Shown here: positions 10,840 to 22,275 of the stretch, piece by piece
Numbering within the stretch: the stretch's first letter is position 1
Layout of the letters: each line of letters begins with the position of its first letter
Source of the DNA: Apodemus sylvaticus
Lineage: Eukaryota > Chordata > Mammalia > Rodentia > Muridae
Reading direction: 5' to 3'
Assembly: GCF_947179515.1 (NCBI RefSeq)
Contig: NC_067473.1
Span: 80,511,126-80,575,125 of the forward strand
DNA: 64,000 nucleotides
Notes under the pieces: model-generated
Told to the model about the DNA's origin: nothing
The model's input: only the letters and a program-made list of their open reading frames with translations
The model's database searches: none
Program-made: the position numbers and the translations under genes

Positions 10840-11340
10840 TTTCTTATTTTTAACACAAAAAACCAGTAACTGAGAACTTAACACTGGATGACAAGTCACA
10901 TCCACACCATTTAAATAGCCTTACAGTTAAACACATCGTAAAGACCAGCTAAATCAGTATTTACATTTATAAATCTCTGAAGACACCATGAGAAAGCTTG
11001 TGTCCCTTCACTAAGCAAAACAGAGAACTGCGTCTGATGATGGTGGAATGAAATTAAAACATTAAAAAATACCAGTATTTACAGCAGCATTGATCCTTTA
11101 TAAATAGAGAATATGAAAATGCATTGTCATTGAACGATAATAAAAAATTGAGGTGATATTATTCCCTTTCCTGATTAATAATGAAATTTCTTCTGTTAAG
11201 TAAAGTTTTTATGTCATCTTATAATAAAAGCCAAAAAGTAACTTTTATTTCTATTTATAAAAGAAAGACTTTTCTATATGTACCTTTGAGAACAGAATTT
11301 GAAGAAATCATGTAAGATGATAAAGCATTTGAATGGTACA
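10840..11340. other. AT-rich intronic island of unknown role
   Basis: This 500-bp block is strikingly richer in A/T than the flanking intron. It contains many taaat, ataaaa and attaat words and no simple-repeat unit. I do not recognise it as a rodent repeat. It could be a decayed ancient element or a conserved non-coding element; sequence alone does not decide. Confidence 0.4.
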
Positions 11341-12447
11341 ATAGATGTTAAAAGAAAGGAAGCCAGTGGTCTGGCTTTTCTTGAAATCTGGATCCCAGCA
11401 TTCAATGGAATGCTTTCTCCCAGAGAGACTTGGAGTGGGAGATGAGGGGCGTAGGGTAGACTTGCTCCCCGTCAGATGGTTACCCTTACATATACTGTCC
11501 ACGTCCGTCCTGTGACAAGGAATGGTGGAGCTGACGGTCCCAGGGGCTGGGTACAGCTGAGGGAAAAACATCTGGAGAGAAGAGCTTGGCTCTTTGGGGG
11601 AGGCTGCAGAGGGCTAGCAAGATGGGAAGGGCAGAAATGGGGCCCCACTCGGGGAAGCCCCTGTAATGATCTGCTCCCTCTGGAGCAGCCGTTCCTAGTC
11701 CTGTGTACCTGACACCCTCCCTCACTGTGGACTTCTGCCCCTGTACTGTTCTGAGACCCTACCCTACTCTTGGTTCTACCCCAAGAGCTAAGAGCAGGAG
11801 AGGACCCCAGAACTGGTGGGCTCTCCTGCTGTCCCATTCTCAGGGCAGACACCCTTCCCATCTACTGACTCTGTTTCTGGGGCAGCAGCTCTCTCCTGTG
11901 CAGGCAGAATTTCTGCTCAGTCATCAAGTCCTTCCTTGAGCCCTCTTCCCCCTCCCCCCCAAGTTCTTCTTTGGCCTACCTAGGACCCTCCTTCCCGGCC
12001 ATCAGCAATGCACCAGATGTCCCTAGCTACACCCAGATGCGGAAGAGTCCTATTCTCAGGGGTCTTAGGAGAGTTAGTTTTGAGTTCATGATGCTTCCTT
12101 CTGAGACAGGATAGGTTTGCTTTGGCTCAAGACTCTGGAATCCTATCCTGAGTTTTCCTCTGACTTTACACATTACTCAAGGGAGTTCTACAAATGGAAC
12201 ATTTTCAGCGGTCCCGCAGGATACCAACTCGGTGCCCTGCAGACTGGGGAAGCCCCTGTACAGCATCTCAGGAATGCTGGGTACTAGTTGGCTCTCTTGG
12301 TTCCAGCCCGCTCTGCACCAGTAAAGGGTGCCAAGCAGTCTGTGAACAGGAGCACTGAAGGGTAGCTAGGACCGATGACAGGCCCTCTGCCCTCTGTGCT
12401 CCCCAGTCCTGCGGTCCCCAGAACAGATGTTTGTTCTTTCCTGACAG

Positions 12448-12577
12448 ACGGCTGGCCCGCTCCACCCTGCTGCTCATCCCACTCTTTGGAATCCACTACA
12501 CAGTGTTCGCCTTCTCTCCAGAGAATGTTAGCAAGAGGGAGAGACTCGTGTTTGAGCTTGGGCTGGGCTCCTTCCAG
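12448..12577 (+). CDS. Adcyap1r1: PAC1 receptor exon: TM6, extracellular loop 3, start of TM7
   Basis: This 130-nt exon lies between a ttcctgacag acceptor and a gtaggc donor. Its first base completes the split codon (Leu after the TM5 exon or after a cassette); 43 whole codons follow and it ends in phase 0. The translation begins [17 protein letters not shown], the loop 3/TM6 junction and sixth helix. It continues [16 protein letters not shown] through extracellular loop 3 and ends [10 protein letters not shown], the start of TM7. A 130-nt exon at this place is usual for class B receptors. The basic LRLARS segment lies just after the cassette insertion point, so alternative inserts alter the region that contacts the G protein. 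Confidence 0.97.
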
Positions 12578-13977
12578 GTAGGCATGGTGCATGCTGAGAG
12601 CACCGTTTGTTGGAAGCTAAGCCCTGACCTCTGACCTGATGCCACCCCTGTAATCTCGTGAGCCCCAACTTCTAACCTCAGGGTTTGTCTCCGGCATGAG
12701 TTCTAGAGCAGATGTCCTCTATAGTCCTGTCTGCTGCTGTAAGAAGATGTAATGAAGTCTGCCTGTCACTGTGCCTGGGGCTCCTGATCCAGGATTCCTG
12801 AGTGACTTGAGAGGAAATCTCTCCATAAAGCCCAGGCGTTAGGATCCTGTGCTGTGTCCACATGCTAACTTAAGCCACATATCCCAGCAACATGAGGACT
12901 GGAGTTCTGTCTTATCCACCCTGGCACAGAGCATCCAGATATAGGGCCAGACACAGAAAAATGAATGGTCTGGAGGTGCCTGGGCAGATCCTTAAATGAA
13001 TGAGTACATGGGTGCGGGGCAAGAGGAGGACCAGAACAAGGAGCACATAAGCAGGAAAGAGCACGTGGCTATAAGCAAGTGCGGGTCTCACAGCTGGGAA
13101 CTGAATGAGCAGTGGTAGTGGGTGGTAGGGGCTGTGTCCTCTCACCTGTTTAAATTAGCACGTGAGCTTGATGGTCAGAAAACACTCTGCAATTGACTTG
13201 GATTTTAACTCAAAGCTGTTTCCCCAGATTCACATTCTTACTCTGATGAGACTGAGAGTCTTCGAGATGAAGCTCTGACCTAGAAATTGCAATCCAAGGC
13301 TCCAATTTTTATTTTATATTATATATTATATATAAATATGCACAATATTTTATATATGTGTACTGGCATATTCTAGCCATTGTTCCTCTGGCTTTTTTAA
13401 ATGAAAGCCCAAGGCACTGAGGTGCTACAGACCTGGTCTTCAGCATTCAGGAAAAGGTTGCTTTGATTGGTGTGGAAGAGCTAAGTTCATATGCTGTCAA
13501 GTACTTACCACACGCACTTTGCTTTGCTGTGTTGTGTATGGAAGCAGCTTGCCAAGGGAGGGTAGAGCGGGGAGTAGTGATGGGTTAAGGTGATCTATGT
13601 CTGTTCTGTTTTGGAGTCCTGCTCCCAGGAGCCTGCACACTAGTGGCTTCCTCTAGAAAGGGCCAGTAGCTTCCGTAGGAAATGGGAGGAAGGGAGTCTT
13701 TGGCGATGACAAGTGTTTGTCTAAGTGAGTGTGAGATCCGAGATGAGGTGTTTATAGGTGGGAACTGGTCTATCAGCCATTTGTCTCCGCGGAAGTGCCT
13801 GTCTTAGTGGAGGATGGCATCCCAGCCTCACTTAGAGCCTTGGGCACGAATGACCTGTTTAGACTGTGGTGTTTTCTTCTTTCTGGTATCTTTTCCAGTG
13901 CTATTCCTCCCACAGTGTGTCTGGGGGTGGGGCATCTCTTGCTGGTTGCCTTATGGCTGTCTGTGTTCTCTCCCCAG
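12578..13977 (+). other. Intron between TM6 and TM7 exons
   Basis: A 1.4-kb intron. Its only distinctive element is an AT-rich low-complexity stretch at about 13305-13370 (atattatatataaatatg-type). No other feature seen. Confidence 0.75.
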
Positions 13978-14019
13978 GGCTTTGTGGTGGCTGTACTCTA
14001 CTGCTTCCTGAATGGGGAG
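13978..14019 (+). CDS. Adcyap1r1: PAC1 receptor micro-exon: core of TM7
   Basis: This 42-nt exon lies between a ttctctccccag acceptor and a gtaaga donor, in phase 0 at both ends. It encodes GFVVAVLYCFLNGE. This is the second half of TM7 with the FLNGEV signature (the V comes from the next exon), which class B receptors conserve at the start of helix 8. A 42-nt TM7 exon is a well-known class B feature. Because it is symmetric, skipping would remove 14 residues without a frameshift; comparable skipping is described for other members such as the CRF1 and calcitonin receptors. Nothing in the sequence shows that skipping happens here. Confidence 0.97.
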
Positions 14020-15355
14020 GTAAGACACAGTTTGGCCACCTTTCTCAGCAGTATGGTAGAGCTCGTCAGGGAGAGACTGGGAGCAGATCCATCCGATGGG
14101 ATCTCCCAGGTTGCCAGTATTGAGGATGGGCTTAGCTGTCAGTGTTATATCCTACCAACATCTCCTGGCATCTCCCACCGCTTCCAGAATTACTGCACTT
14201 CAGCCGATTAAGGTTATAACTGTAGACAGAGTAGATAGTTCAGATATAGTAAAGGCACTATGGCTGCTGAGAACACGACTCCAGGGCACATCTTCTCCAA
14301 AAAACATGCCTTAGTGGGTAGGAATAAGTCCTATAGGGCATCAGGTTGTGGTGGGCTGTGCAGTAAGCCACCCTGTCTGTCTAGCCCTGCTAGGACAGAG
14401 CCCATGAGAGCCTGGAATCTTCCAAAGGTGTTTCATTTCCAGAGCTATCCCTCTCTAGCCTGTTGGGATAATGTTCTGGAACAGAGATCCCAGGATAGAG
14501 GTGCCTGGGAAGTGGCGGGGACTGGCTCAGTGGAGAGGAGCATTTACTCTGAGGCTCTGGTCCAATCTTGGCCTCAGCAGGCTCGTCTTCTTGTTTGCAT
14601 CTAAGACCCACCTACCAACAGCTAGCCTCCATGGCCGGAAGGTCAGCCTATAGTGAAGATCAGACTATAACAGGTCAGATCGTGAGAGCCCAGAGAGAGC
14701 CTTGCTTAAAGGTCCTGGGGGCACCAAGCTGCGGGAGTGTGGGCATCTGGACAGGCGTTTGCCAAGGGTGTGGGAGCACGAAGTAGGGAAAACGGGTACA
14801 GGGGCAGCTTTTCATCACGCAGCTTGTATACTGCATACAGGTTTTGGCTGAAGTGACATGGGGGCTGAGGCTTTCTTGGCATGACCACCATTTACTATAT
14901 GGAGAGCTACATGAGGGGGAGGGCTTGCCAAGAGGCATGGACTCTTTTATAACTCCTAGTCTCAGAAGTCTTCTCATCTTGGAAGCATCCAGAGCTGTGG
15001 CTTTCTAGGTCTTCTCCAGAGAAGTGGATATCACCATCCATGGGCTTTGGGCACCTGGGATATTTCAACCTATCTGAGTAAATCTTAGATGCGTCCCACA
15101 GTGGTAACCAAGGGCGAGGATCTTTATTTGATCCGTATGCCTCAAGAGGTTGCTAGGAAAGACTTCTCGACAGTTCTAAAGGACTGGTCTCTGAGAGGCC
15201 CAGTCAGCAGGGACTTTGCTGGGACAGGCTGGGACAAAGCTGCAGGACACAGCTGAGGAGTGGGAGGCGGGTGGGCGGTTGTGATGGCAGCTGGTAAAGC
15301 GCCAGGCCAGGTCATAGAAGATACTGGGAAGCCACATGCGTGTTGCTCATTGCAG
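14020..15355 (+). other. Last intron of Adcyap1r1
   Basis: A 1.3-kb intron with gtaaga donor and tcattgcag acceptor. No repeat or other element recognised. Confidence 0.8.
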
Positions 15356-15544
15356 GTGCAGGCAGAGATGAAGAGGAAATGGAGGAGCTGGAAGGTGAAC
15401 CGTTACTTCACCATGGACTTCAAGCAGCGGCACCCATCCCTGGCCAGCAGTGGAGTGAATGGGGGCACCCAGCTGTCCATCCTGAGCAAGAGCAGCTCCC
15501 AGCTCCGCATGTCCAGCCTTCCGGCCGACAACTTGGCCACCTGA
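15356..15544 (+). CDS. Adcyap1r1: PAC1 receptor terminal coding exon: helix 8 and cytoplasmic tail
   Basis: The coding part of the last exon is 63 codons including TGA at 15542-15544. It begins VQAEMKRKWRSWK, completing the conserved NGEVQ-x-E-x-K-R-K-W helix 8 motif. It continues through a serine-rich tail (LASSGVNGGTQLSILSKSSS) to the end SSLPADNLAT. The tail length and ending are those expected of PAC1. The many Ser/Thr residues are plausible kinase sites for arrestin recruitment (inference). A His-to-Gln difference at KQRHPS, compared with the KHRHPS I recall from other mammals, is a possible species-specific change. Confidence 0.97.
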   Translation: MQAEMKRKWRSWKVNRYFTMDFKQRHPSLASSGVNGGTQLSILSKSSSQLRMSSLPADNLAT

Positions 15545-17471
15545 GCCCTGTCTCCCTACTTCTGCACAGGCTGGGGCTGCGGGCCATTGCCTGCGCATGT
15601 TTGTGCCTCCCCCCTCTCCTTAGGCAGGCCCTGGGTAGGAAGCTGGGCTCCTCCCCAAAGGGGCAGAGAGAGATAGGGTATATAGGCTGATATTGCTCCT
15701 CCTGTTTGGGTCCCACCTACTGTGGTCCACTGAGCCCAATTTGACATGTAAATACACCTCAAATTTGGAAAGTTGCCCCATCTCTTCCCCCCCAACCCAT
15801 GACCCTGCTCACCTCTGCCAGGCCCCAGCTCGACCTATTGTGTCAAAGCCAGCCTCAGTGATGGCCTGATCCCAGGTACAAGGCCTTGTGAACTGAGTTT
15901 GAAACATGCCTGCTTTGGAGAGACTGGGGTAGTGACCACCCCATCAGCCTTGCAGCAAATTGACTTTGGATGTGGACCCTTCTCAGCCGGTACCAAGTCC
16001 TACAGTTGGCCAGGGATACAGCTCAGTGTCCTGAGCATCCTTTGGAGCTGGTCAGCCGAGCCTCCTTTTGCTTACGTCTAAGTTGTCCAGGTGCCCAGCT
16101 CCTGTGCGCCTGGATGACGGGAAGGCTCTAGGGCTCTTTCAAAGACTTACATTGAGGTAGGGTGAGGGTCAGAGAAAGTTCTGGTGCTTTTCATTTGCTC
16201 TGAGAGCTGAGAAATGCAGATTCAATTGGGAAGGAGATGGGATAGCTGAAGACCTTACCACATCCATGACTGTGCCCCTGACTCAAGACTGTATTATGCG
16301 GTGGCTTTATTTCTCCACTTCTTGCCCACAATGGATGGTCCGAAGAAGCTGTTCTCCAGCCACAGCAACCACAGAAAGCCCCTCGCTCTCCCCTCTTCAT
16401 TGCCCCATAAATCAAAGCCATGTCTAGAATGGAGCAGCCACTTTGCAGTAAAATCAATGAGTTCCGAGGCAACTTTCAATTTCCATAAGCCAAGTCCTGG
16501 GTCCAGGGCTCCCCACAGCCCCACCTCTACTGATTACGAGGAATCCTACAGGCCACCCCCAGCCTGGACTCAATTACTAAACTCTGATTTGTCTGCAAGA
16601 CTCCATCCACGTGCCCTTGGCATTCAAATCACTCGTGGGGCCTCTTAGGGTGTTGGAGGTGATACAGCATCTATCATGGGCATGGGCGAAAGCTGCTGGT
16701 GGGACTGCCCATCTTGGCTCTCCAGCTGCAAGTTGCACAGCCATAACCCAAGACTTTAAAATAAGGCCACACCCAGATTTGGGAAGGTAGACGGGATAAA
16801 AGTAGTGCCATGGGGCCATGGGGCCCACCTCATTCCATGTAGATGCTTGTTCCTGTCCCTGCCTCTGTGGGCTTGTTCATGACTGTGCTCGGGACTGCAT
16901 GGGGAGTGTGGGATGGGGATGCTGCCTTGCTTGCTGTTGTATTAAGTAGAAGGAGTTCTAGGAGACTTGAGATAGTGCTTCTGGAGGAGCCATTGGAAAG
17001 ACGGGAGAAGATTCTAATATGGTTTAAAGACGTGTTCTGTGCTCTTGACCAGTGAAGTAAGTTCTTGGGTCTTTGGCAAAGCTGGAAAGAGAGAGGGCCT
17101 CCTTGTCTTTCCCGGAAACATTCAGTGGCTTGGACCAACCACTGAGTGTGCATCAGCTCTTTCCCCCTGCACCTTATTTCTCCCCGCCAGCCAGCCAGCC
17201 TCTCCCCTGTTCTGAGAACCAGGTTATCAGCCAAACAAGAATCAGTTGATCCCCTTGCACTTTGGATACTTCTAGGGAGCCTGAGCTGCTTAGAAGAAGC
17301 CTTGGTTCAGGATTCCAGCTGGGTTCATGACTGTGAACGCAGTGTGCCCTGTGCTGGGCCACAGCATCCTTGTTTATGAAATGAGGCGGTTTCTAGAGCT
17401 TTTCCAGGTTCTGCATTAGTTAAAAACTAAGGCAGGTAAACAGAGATGTATCCTTGTGAAAATCATCTAAG

Positions 17472-17555
17472 GTGTGTGTGTGTGTGTCTCTGTGTGTGTC
17501 TGTGTGTGTGTGTCTGTGTGTCCACGCACGCGCGTGTGTGCATGTACATGTGTGT
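17472..17555 (+). repeat. (TG)n with TGTC interruptions
   Basis: Alternating TG broken by tctc and tctg, ending in cacgcacgcgcgtgtgtgc. It lies in the 3' UTR and can adopt Z-DNA. Confidence 0.9.
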
Positions 17556-19708
17556 ATGGAGGGGAATGACATTCTGTTTATTTTCCCATTTGGATGCCAC
17601 GTGGTATCCAAAGCTGGTAGAGCAGAGGGAAGCTCAGGCCATGGACATTTGAATGGGGCCTCAGGCATCATGTGCAGAACCAGCCCTTTCTGCCAGGCAG
17701 GGACAGGTTGCCTGTGGCACCTCCATGCAAGGTGCCCTCCTTGGGCTAGGAGCCCCATTCACTTGTCACTACCCCCTCCAGTGGCTCTGCTTCACTGTGG
17801 AAGGAAATACTGTGACTTTCTGGTTGCATTACTGCAAAACAGCAAAAACCAGATCACCTGAGCCCCACCGCTTCCTGAGCCCTGGGCCTTTGTCCGCCAA
17901 GAACTTCCGGGTTCCTGTGGCTTTGTTTTTCTGTCTGAAGGAATCTTTTTGTTAGTCTTGTGATCAGATATACAGGAAGGGTTTTGCATGTTGCATTAAG
18001 GTCTGGCTCCCAGGTTGCAGGCAGTGAAGGGACAGCACAAGGCTGAGTGAAACCCTTCTTCCTCTTTGACCTTCTTACACAGTGCAAGCAATAAGACTTG
18101 TTGATTTGTGTGCATTCAAGTGTACCTCTGGGGTTCTGTCTAACACCAACTATCTTCCCTTGGAATGTGCCCCAGGCAAGGCTTGCAGTAATATATAGCC
18201 TGGACCCACAAAAGGGCAATTGATAAGGAAATCCTGTGTGGTAGGTAAAAAGGGCGTCATGGATTTGGAAGCCTGGAGGCAGGAACATAGCAGATTTAAG
18301 GGGCACCCAGCTGGTGGAAGATCACTCCTGGGAAATGGAGGCTTGTTCTATGAAACCTTAAAGGCCAAATGGACCATCCCGTTTTGGGGATAAGGACATC
18401 CCTGCCCTTATCTCCTGTCATAGCTGTTCAACTCCAGGGTCAGAAGCACTTGTCAGGAGAGGATGCAGTCCTCAGGAGATGGTATTCCATATCAGGAATC
18501 CTTAGACTGTCAGGAAGCCAGAGGAACTTAGAGGTGCTGCAGTTTTGAGCCTCAGTATGCACCACGCTTAAGATCTGACTACTTTCTCAGTGTACAGAGA
18601 AGAAGTCCTTCCTGATGCACAGCATCCCACAGTGATGCCTTTCCTAACCCTGGGATGGGGCTTGGTAAGGGCCGGGTGGTGGAAATAACCCTGCATCTGT
18701 TGCCCAGTACCAGGGTCTCTGCTGTTTGGTCTGTACCCTCTCTTCCTTGGAGGGAAAGCTGCAAGAGACTCTCTTTTTAATTCCTTGAGTACCCTTTGCT
18801 CCCTACCAAAAGAAGACAGCAAGTCCCCTGACACTGCAAATTTCACTTGAGCCTAGGGAGCTGCAAAACCAGGTGGGCCTAGCCTGTTTTTGAATTGCAT
18901 TGCATTGAATTGTACCAGTATTACACAGCCCTGCATGTGAGCCAGATGCAACACTCCAAGCAGCTGTGGAGTACAATGTACCTTTTGCAGGAGTGGCTGT
19001 ACCTGCAGAAAGCCCAGGAGTACACAGTACAGTGCAAGAGAAGCATCAGAGTTGGCCTGGTAGAAGGATACCTACTAGCAAACTTGGCCCTCTCCATCTG
19101 TTCTGGGACTCCACACTTCCCTACCCTTCACGCCTGCTCTGCAATGAGGTGGCTGTGGTCACATACATCATCATCTACCCTCTAACTAGGGATGAGGTGG
19201 AGGTGAAATGCTCCCTGGGAGTTCACAAGCTCTGAAAACAACACAGCCATGTGCTCATGTGAAGATCCTGAAAGGTATCTCCCTTTGCAGCCAGGCTACT
19301 GCTTTGAGCCCTTTTGGGTTAACCCATTTGTAAAACCACCAGCATGAGTGTGAGGAGGAGGCCACAGGGCTCTGGTGGACATCAAATCTCAGCGTTACCG
19401 TCATCACTGTTCAGTTTGCTTTGAAGGTAAGGATGAGGAGAACTCTGCTATGAGCAACTCTGTGCTGTCTGCCTAGGAATCCTTCAGTGGATGGAACACT
19501 CCTCAAGTGAGCCAAATGCCCATTCTTTCTCCCTTCCCTGAACTCCAGGTCCTGTGCTGTGTCTGTACTCAGCCATGTGTGTTTTGTCTGCTGTCTGTCT
19601 TCTGAGGCTTAGCGTCTGTCAGGGCTGGGGTGGTTCAGCCCTTAGTACTCCAGGTGTGGTTCCAGGTTCACTCATGGGAGCTGGACCAGTCTGGGTTTAA
19701 TCTCCCAC

Positions 19709-19714
19709 AATAAA
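19709..19714 (+). terminator. Adcyap1r1: Upstream polyadenylation signal AATAAA
   Basis: The first canonical AATAAA after the stop codon, in cccacaataaagataag. It may give a slightly shorter transcript end. Confidence 0.55.
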
Positions 19715-19813
19715 GATAAGTCCCACGGACCTCACTGCTACTGCTGCCTCCATTAACGCTGTGCTCACACCTTGTCTGGGATTTTAAGGATGTCAAACTG
19801 CTGTAGATGACTC

Positions 19814-19819
19814 AATAAA
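19814..19819 (+). terminator. Adcyap1r1: Main polyadenylation signal AATAAA
   Basis: AATAAA in gactcaataaatgtc, followed within 15-35 bases by the U/GU-rich stretch cgtttttcttggtgcctgt. That is the usual layout of a mammalian cleavage site. Cleavage is expected around 19830-19845. Confidence 0.7.
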
Positions 19820-19840
19820 TGTCTTATCGTTTTTCTTGGT

Positions 19841-21393
19841 GCCTGTAAATTGCTGAAAGTAGAGGGCAGGGGAAAGAGGCAGGAGGGGAGGGGACTCCCC
19901 CCAGATCTGATTAACCCACAGTAATGTAGTCTGCAAGCCCTCATGGCCTTTTGGATTCTGGAAGGGGGCCTGAGGATGGGGTTGGGAAGACGGAGGAGGG
20001 GAAGAGAGGAAGCCTTGGCCGTTCACACAATGTGGGGAGCTCCATTCACTTGCTGAAAGTGGAAATAGTTTACCCCGAAGTCTTTGATGCTTCAGGCCTT
20101 GGTGTCATTTGGTGGGAGCAGCCCGCAGATTCTGAAAGCTTGCCTGCAGGGTGTGTTTCCGTTCAGCCCAGGTGTGCCCTTGGCTGTCAGTGTTCCTGAG
20201 AGTGAGAGCCACCCCTCTCCCTGTCACACAAGGTAATGGATTCCAAGTGGCTCTCCTTTCCTTGAGGGCCTAGTGATTGTTATAACTTCCTAACTCATGA
20301 TGTTAGTAATATTTTAATTGCCAAGAAAAGAATGCCAGGAAAAGTCACCGAACCCGTGCCAGGGTGAAGAAGCAAGACGAGTTATCCAAAGCTCCATGCC
20401 ATGCCAGGAAACTGATGCCCAGGTTGTGGGCACAGCACCTGTCACCATCCCAACTGATGAGCCTGTTATGCTGTGGTATTGGCATTGCAGTTGTCACTGC
20501 CTCTGAAGTCCATTACTTCAGACATTTTGCCAGCAAGGTATCCCACATGTAGCATGCTGCCTCTGGCTGTGCATTTCTTGTCAAAGCTGCATCTGATCGC
20601 TTTGCAGGGGGCTGCCCCACTTGTGGGCACGGTGCTTTAGTGGCTTCATCTGAAGCAGGCCATGGTTGCAAATCTGGGGATTTTAAAAATCATTCCCAAA
20701 GTATTAAGGAGGCCTGAGAATAGAAAGCACCAGCTACGATGAGCTAGAAGCCTACAGTCATTGCAGAGCTAACTCCGCCAGCTAGTGGACCACTCTGAAG
20801 TCACGCCCGTGAGATATGTTGAAAGACAACAGATGTCAGCCTTCCACTCAGATAGGCCCTAGAGGCTTCTTTCCCCAGGCCTCGGAGGCTAGCTTGTTCT
20901 ACCTTTTGAGGCTGCATCTGCCCTTTCCTTCTTTTGGGAGATTGATACGCCATGTTCCTTGACTCAGTCTGAAAGATAATCTCTCAGTGGGTCAGTCTGC
21001 TGGCTGGTCTCTCAGATGACTTTTCTTGGAGCTGTGATCATTTGAACCAGGACCAACAGAGGCTCCATATTTCATTCTTAGCGGTCACACTCAAGAGGCC
21101 AAGCTGAATAGCCAAGCACAGGTTGGGAATATTGAGGTCCTGGCAAATATAAAAATCAAACTAGGTAATTCATGGGAATTGAGTATCTTTGCTCCTAACA
21201 TGAGGACTATTTAAGCCTCTTTTCTTCCTATGCCTTGCAGAAGTCCTGAACTCCAGTTTTTCCTAGGTAACTCCTGGTTATTCTTTGATAACAAGTAAAA
21301 TACCTTTTAGGCATCCAGGGTTCTCAATCTTTGACTGAACCAGAGCCACCCTATGTTGCTGGGCCCACCTGCACAGTTTCTGATGCAGCATGA
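19841..21393. other. Intergenic, no feature seen
   Basis: Unique sequence directly 3' of Adcyap1r1. No open frame with recognisable domains, no simple repeat and no clear SINE or LINE. Confidence 0.6.
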
Positions 21394-21397
21394 TTCT

Positions 21398-21765
21398 CTT
21401 AGTTTGGTTTTTATTGCTGTGAAGAGACACTATGACCATAGCAACTCTTATAAAGGCAACCATTTAATTGGGAGTAGACTACAGTTTCAGAGCTTTAGTC
21501 TGTTATTGTCATGGTGGGAGACACGGCAGCAAGCACACATGGGGTCAAAGAAGTGTAGAGTTCTACATGTTGATCCACCCGCAGCAGATGGAGACTGTGT
21601 GACACCCTGGGTACAGCTTTAGCATGTAAGACCTCAAAGCCTGCCTCCACAGCGACACACACTTCCTTCAACAAGGCCACACTTCCTAATTGTGCCATTC
21701 TCCATGGCCAAACATTGACACACATGAGTCTATGGGAGCCATTCCCACGGAAACCACCACAATGT
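21398..21765 (-). mobile_element. Rodent LTR (MaLR ORR1/MT-like), antisense
   Basis: The block runs from ttgctgtgaagagacactatgacc through caactcttataaagg, ttacagttt-type sequence and ggtttcagagctttagtc to aacaaggccacacttcc and caaaccacc-type ends. Read on the minus strand it matches the widespread rodent repeat that begins tggtttgaatatgcttgg and ends near an attaaatg polyadenylation-like site. I take it for a solo LTR of the MaLR group; class confidence is moderate and no subfamily is claimed. It is non-coding. Confidence 0.6.
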
Positions 21766-21932
21766 CTGAGTTTGGTTTCAACAGTGCTTGCAGCTAGCAC
21801 CGTGAGAACTACTGTTCTGCCCACCCTACCCAAGGAGACATGGGTGGATACACCAGCCTGCTTGTGAGCCTTGGACTTGAGCAGGGGTTCAACTCTTAGG
21901 GGGTAGATAGTAAATAGACACTGACAGTATGA

Positions 21933-22024
21933 GCTCTCTCTCTCTCTCTTTCCCTCTCCCTCTCCCTCTCCCTCTCCCTCTCCCTCTTCCTCTCCTTCTC
22001 CCTCTCCTTCTCCCTCTCTCTCTC
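21933..22024 (+). repeat. (CT)n/(CCCTCT)n pyrimidine tract
   Basis: CTCTCT followed by repeated ccctct and tccttctc units, about 90 bases. It faces a purine-rich tract at 22164-22275 with about 140 bases between. Confidence 0.95.
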
Positions 22025-22163
22025 CTGGAAAGTTAAAAAGGCCAGGTTTATTTGGGGACAGCTCTTGGGTAGGTTCACCTCTCCTAGGGCCAGAGAAGTC
22101 ACCAAGCAGATAGGGAGATGGGGGGATGGGGAGCATGCCCATGAGGGGAGAAATTCAGAAATT

Positions 22164-22275
22164 TGGAGAGAGAGAAATTTGGAAGGGGGATGGAGAGATA
22201 GATAGATAGAGAGACAGAGAGAGAGAGACAGAGACACAGAAAGAGACAGAGAGACAGAAAGACAGAGACAGAGCT
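22164..22275 (+). repeat. Purine-rich (GATA)/(GACAGA)n tract
   Basis: Gagagagaa, then gatagatagata, then repeated gagacaga units. It is broadly complementary in composition to the CT tract at 21933-22024. Confidence 0.9.

Larger units (their letters stand above)
9011..12447 (+). other. Intron between hop cassette and TM6 exon
   Basis: Intronic sequence with a MIR remnant at 9420-9545 and an AT-rich island at 10840-11340. The rest is GC-moderate unique sequence with no recognisable exon. Confidence 0.7.
1..19840 (+). other. Adcyap1r1: Adcyap1r1 gene, 3' half (partial transcript unit)
   Basis: The gene encodes PAC1, the plasma-membrane class B GPCR for PACAP, which signals through Gs/cAMP and Gq/PLC. 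The identification rests on four spliced exons whose translation runs from TM5 through TM6, TM7 and helix 8 to a tail ending NLAT, plus the hip and hop cassettes that mark this receptor. The left boundary is the window edge: the 70-nt class of exon that should precede TM5, and everything 5' of it, was not found in bases 1-2650, so those bases are intron. The right boundary is set by the last AATAAA at 19814 plus about 20 nt. No promoter is present. Identity is very secure; the exact 3' end is inferred. Confidence 0.95.
15545..19840 (+). other. Adcyap1r1: 3' untranslated region of Adcyap1r1
   Basis: About 4.3 kb from the stop codon to the polyadenylation signals. I found no canonical AATAAA between the stop and 19709. 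The region is poor in interspersed repeats compared with the sequence beyond it, consistent with a retained UTR. It holds a (TG)n/(TGTC)n tract at 17472-17555. Short open frames here are not credible genes. The long 3' UTR fits the large PAC1 transcripts known from brain. Confidence 0.75.
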
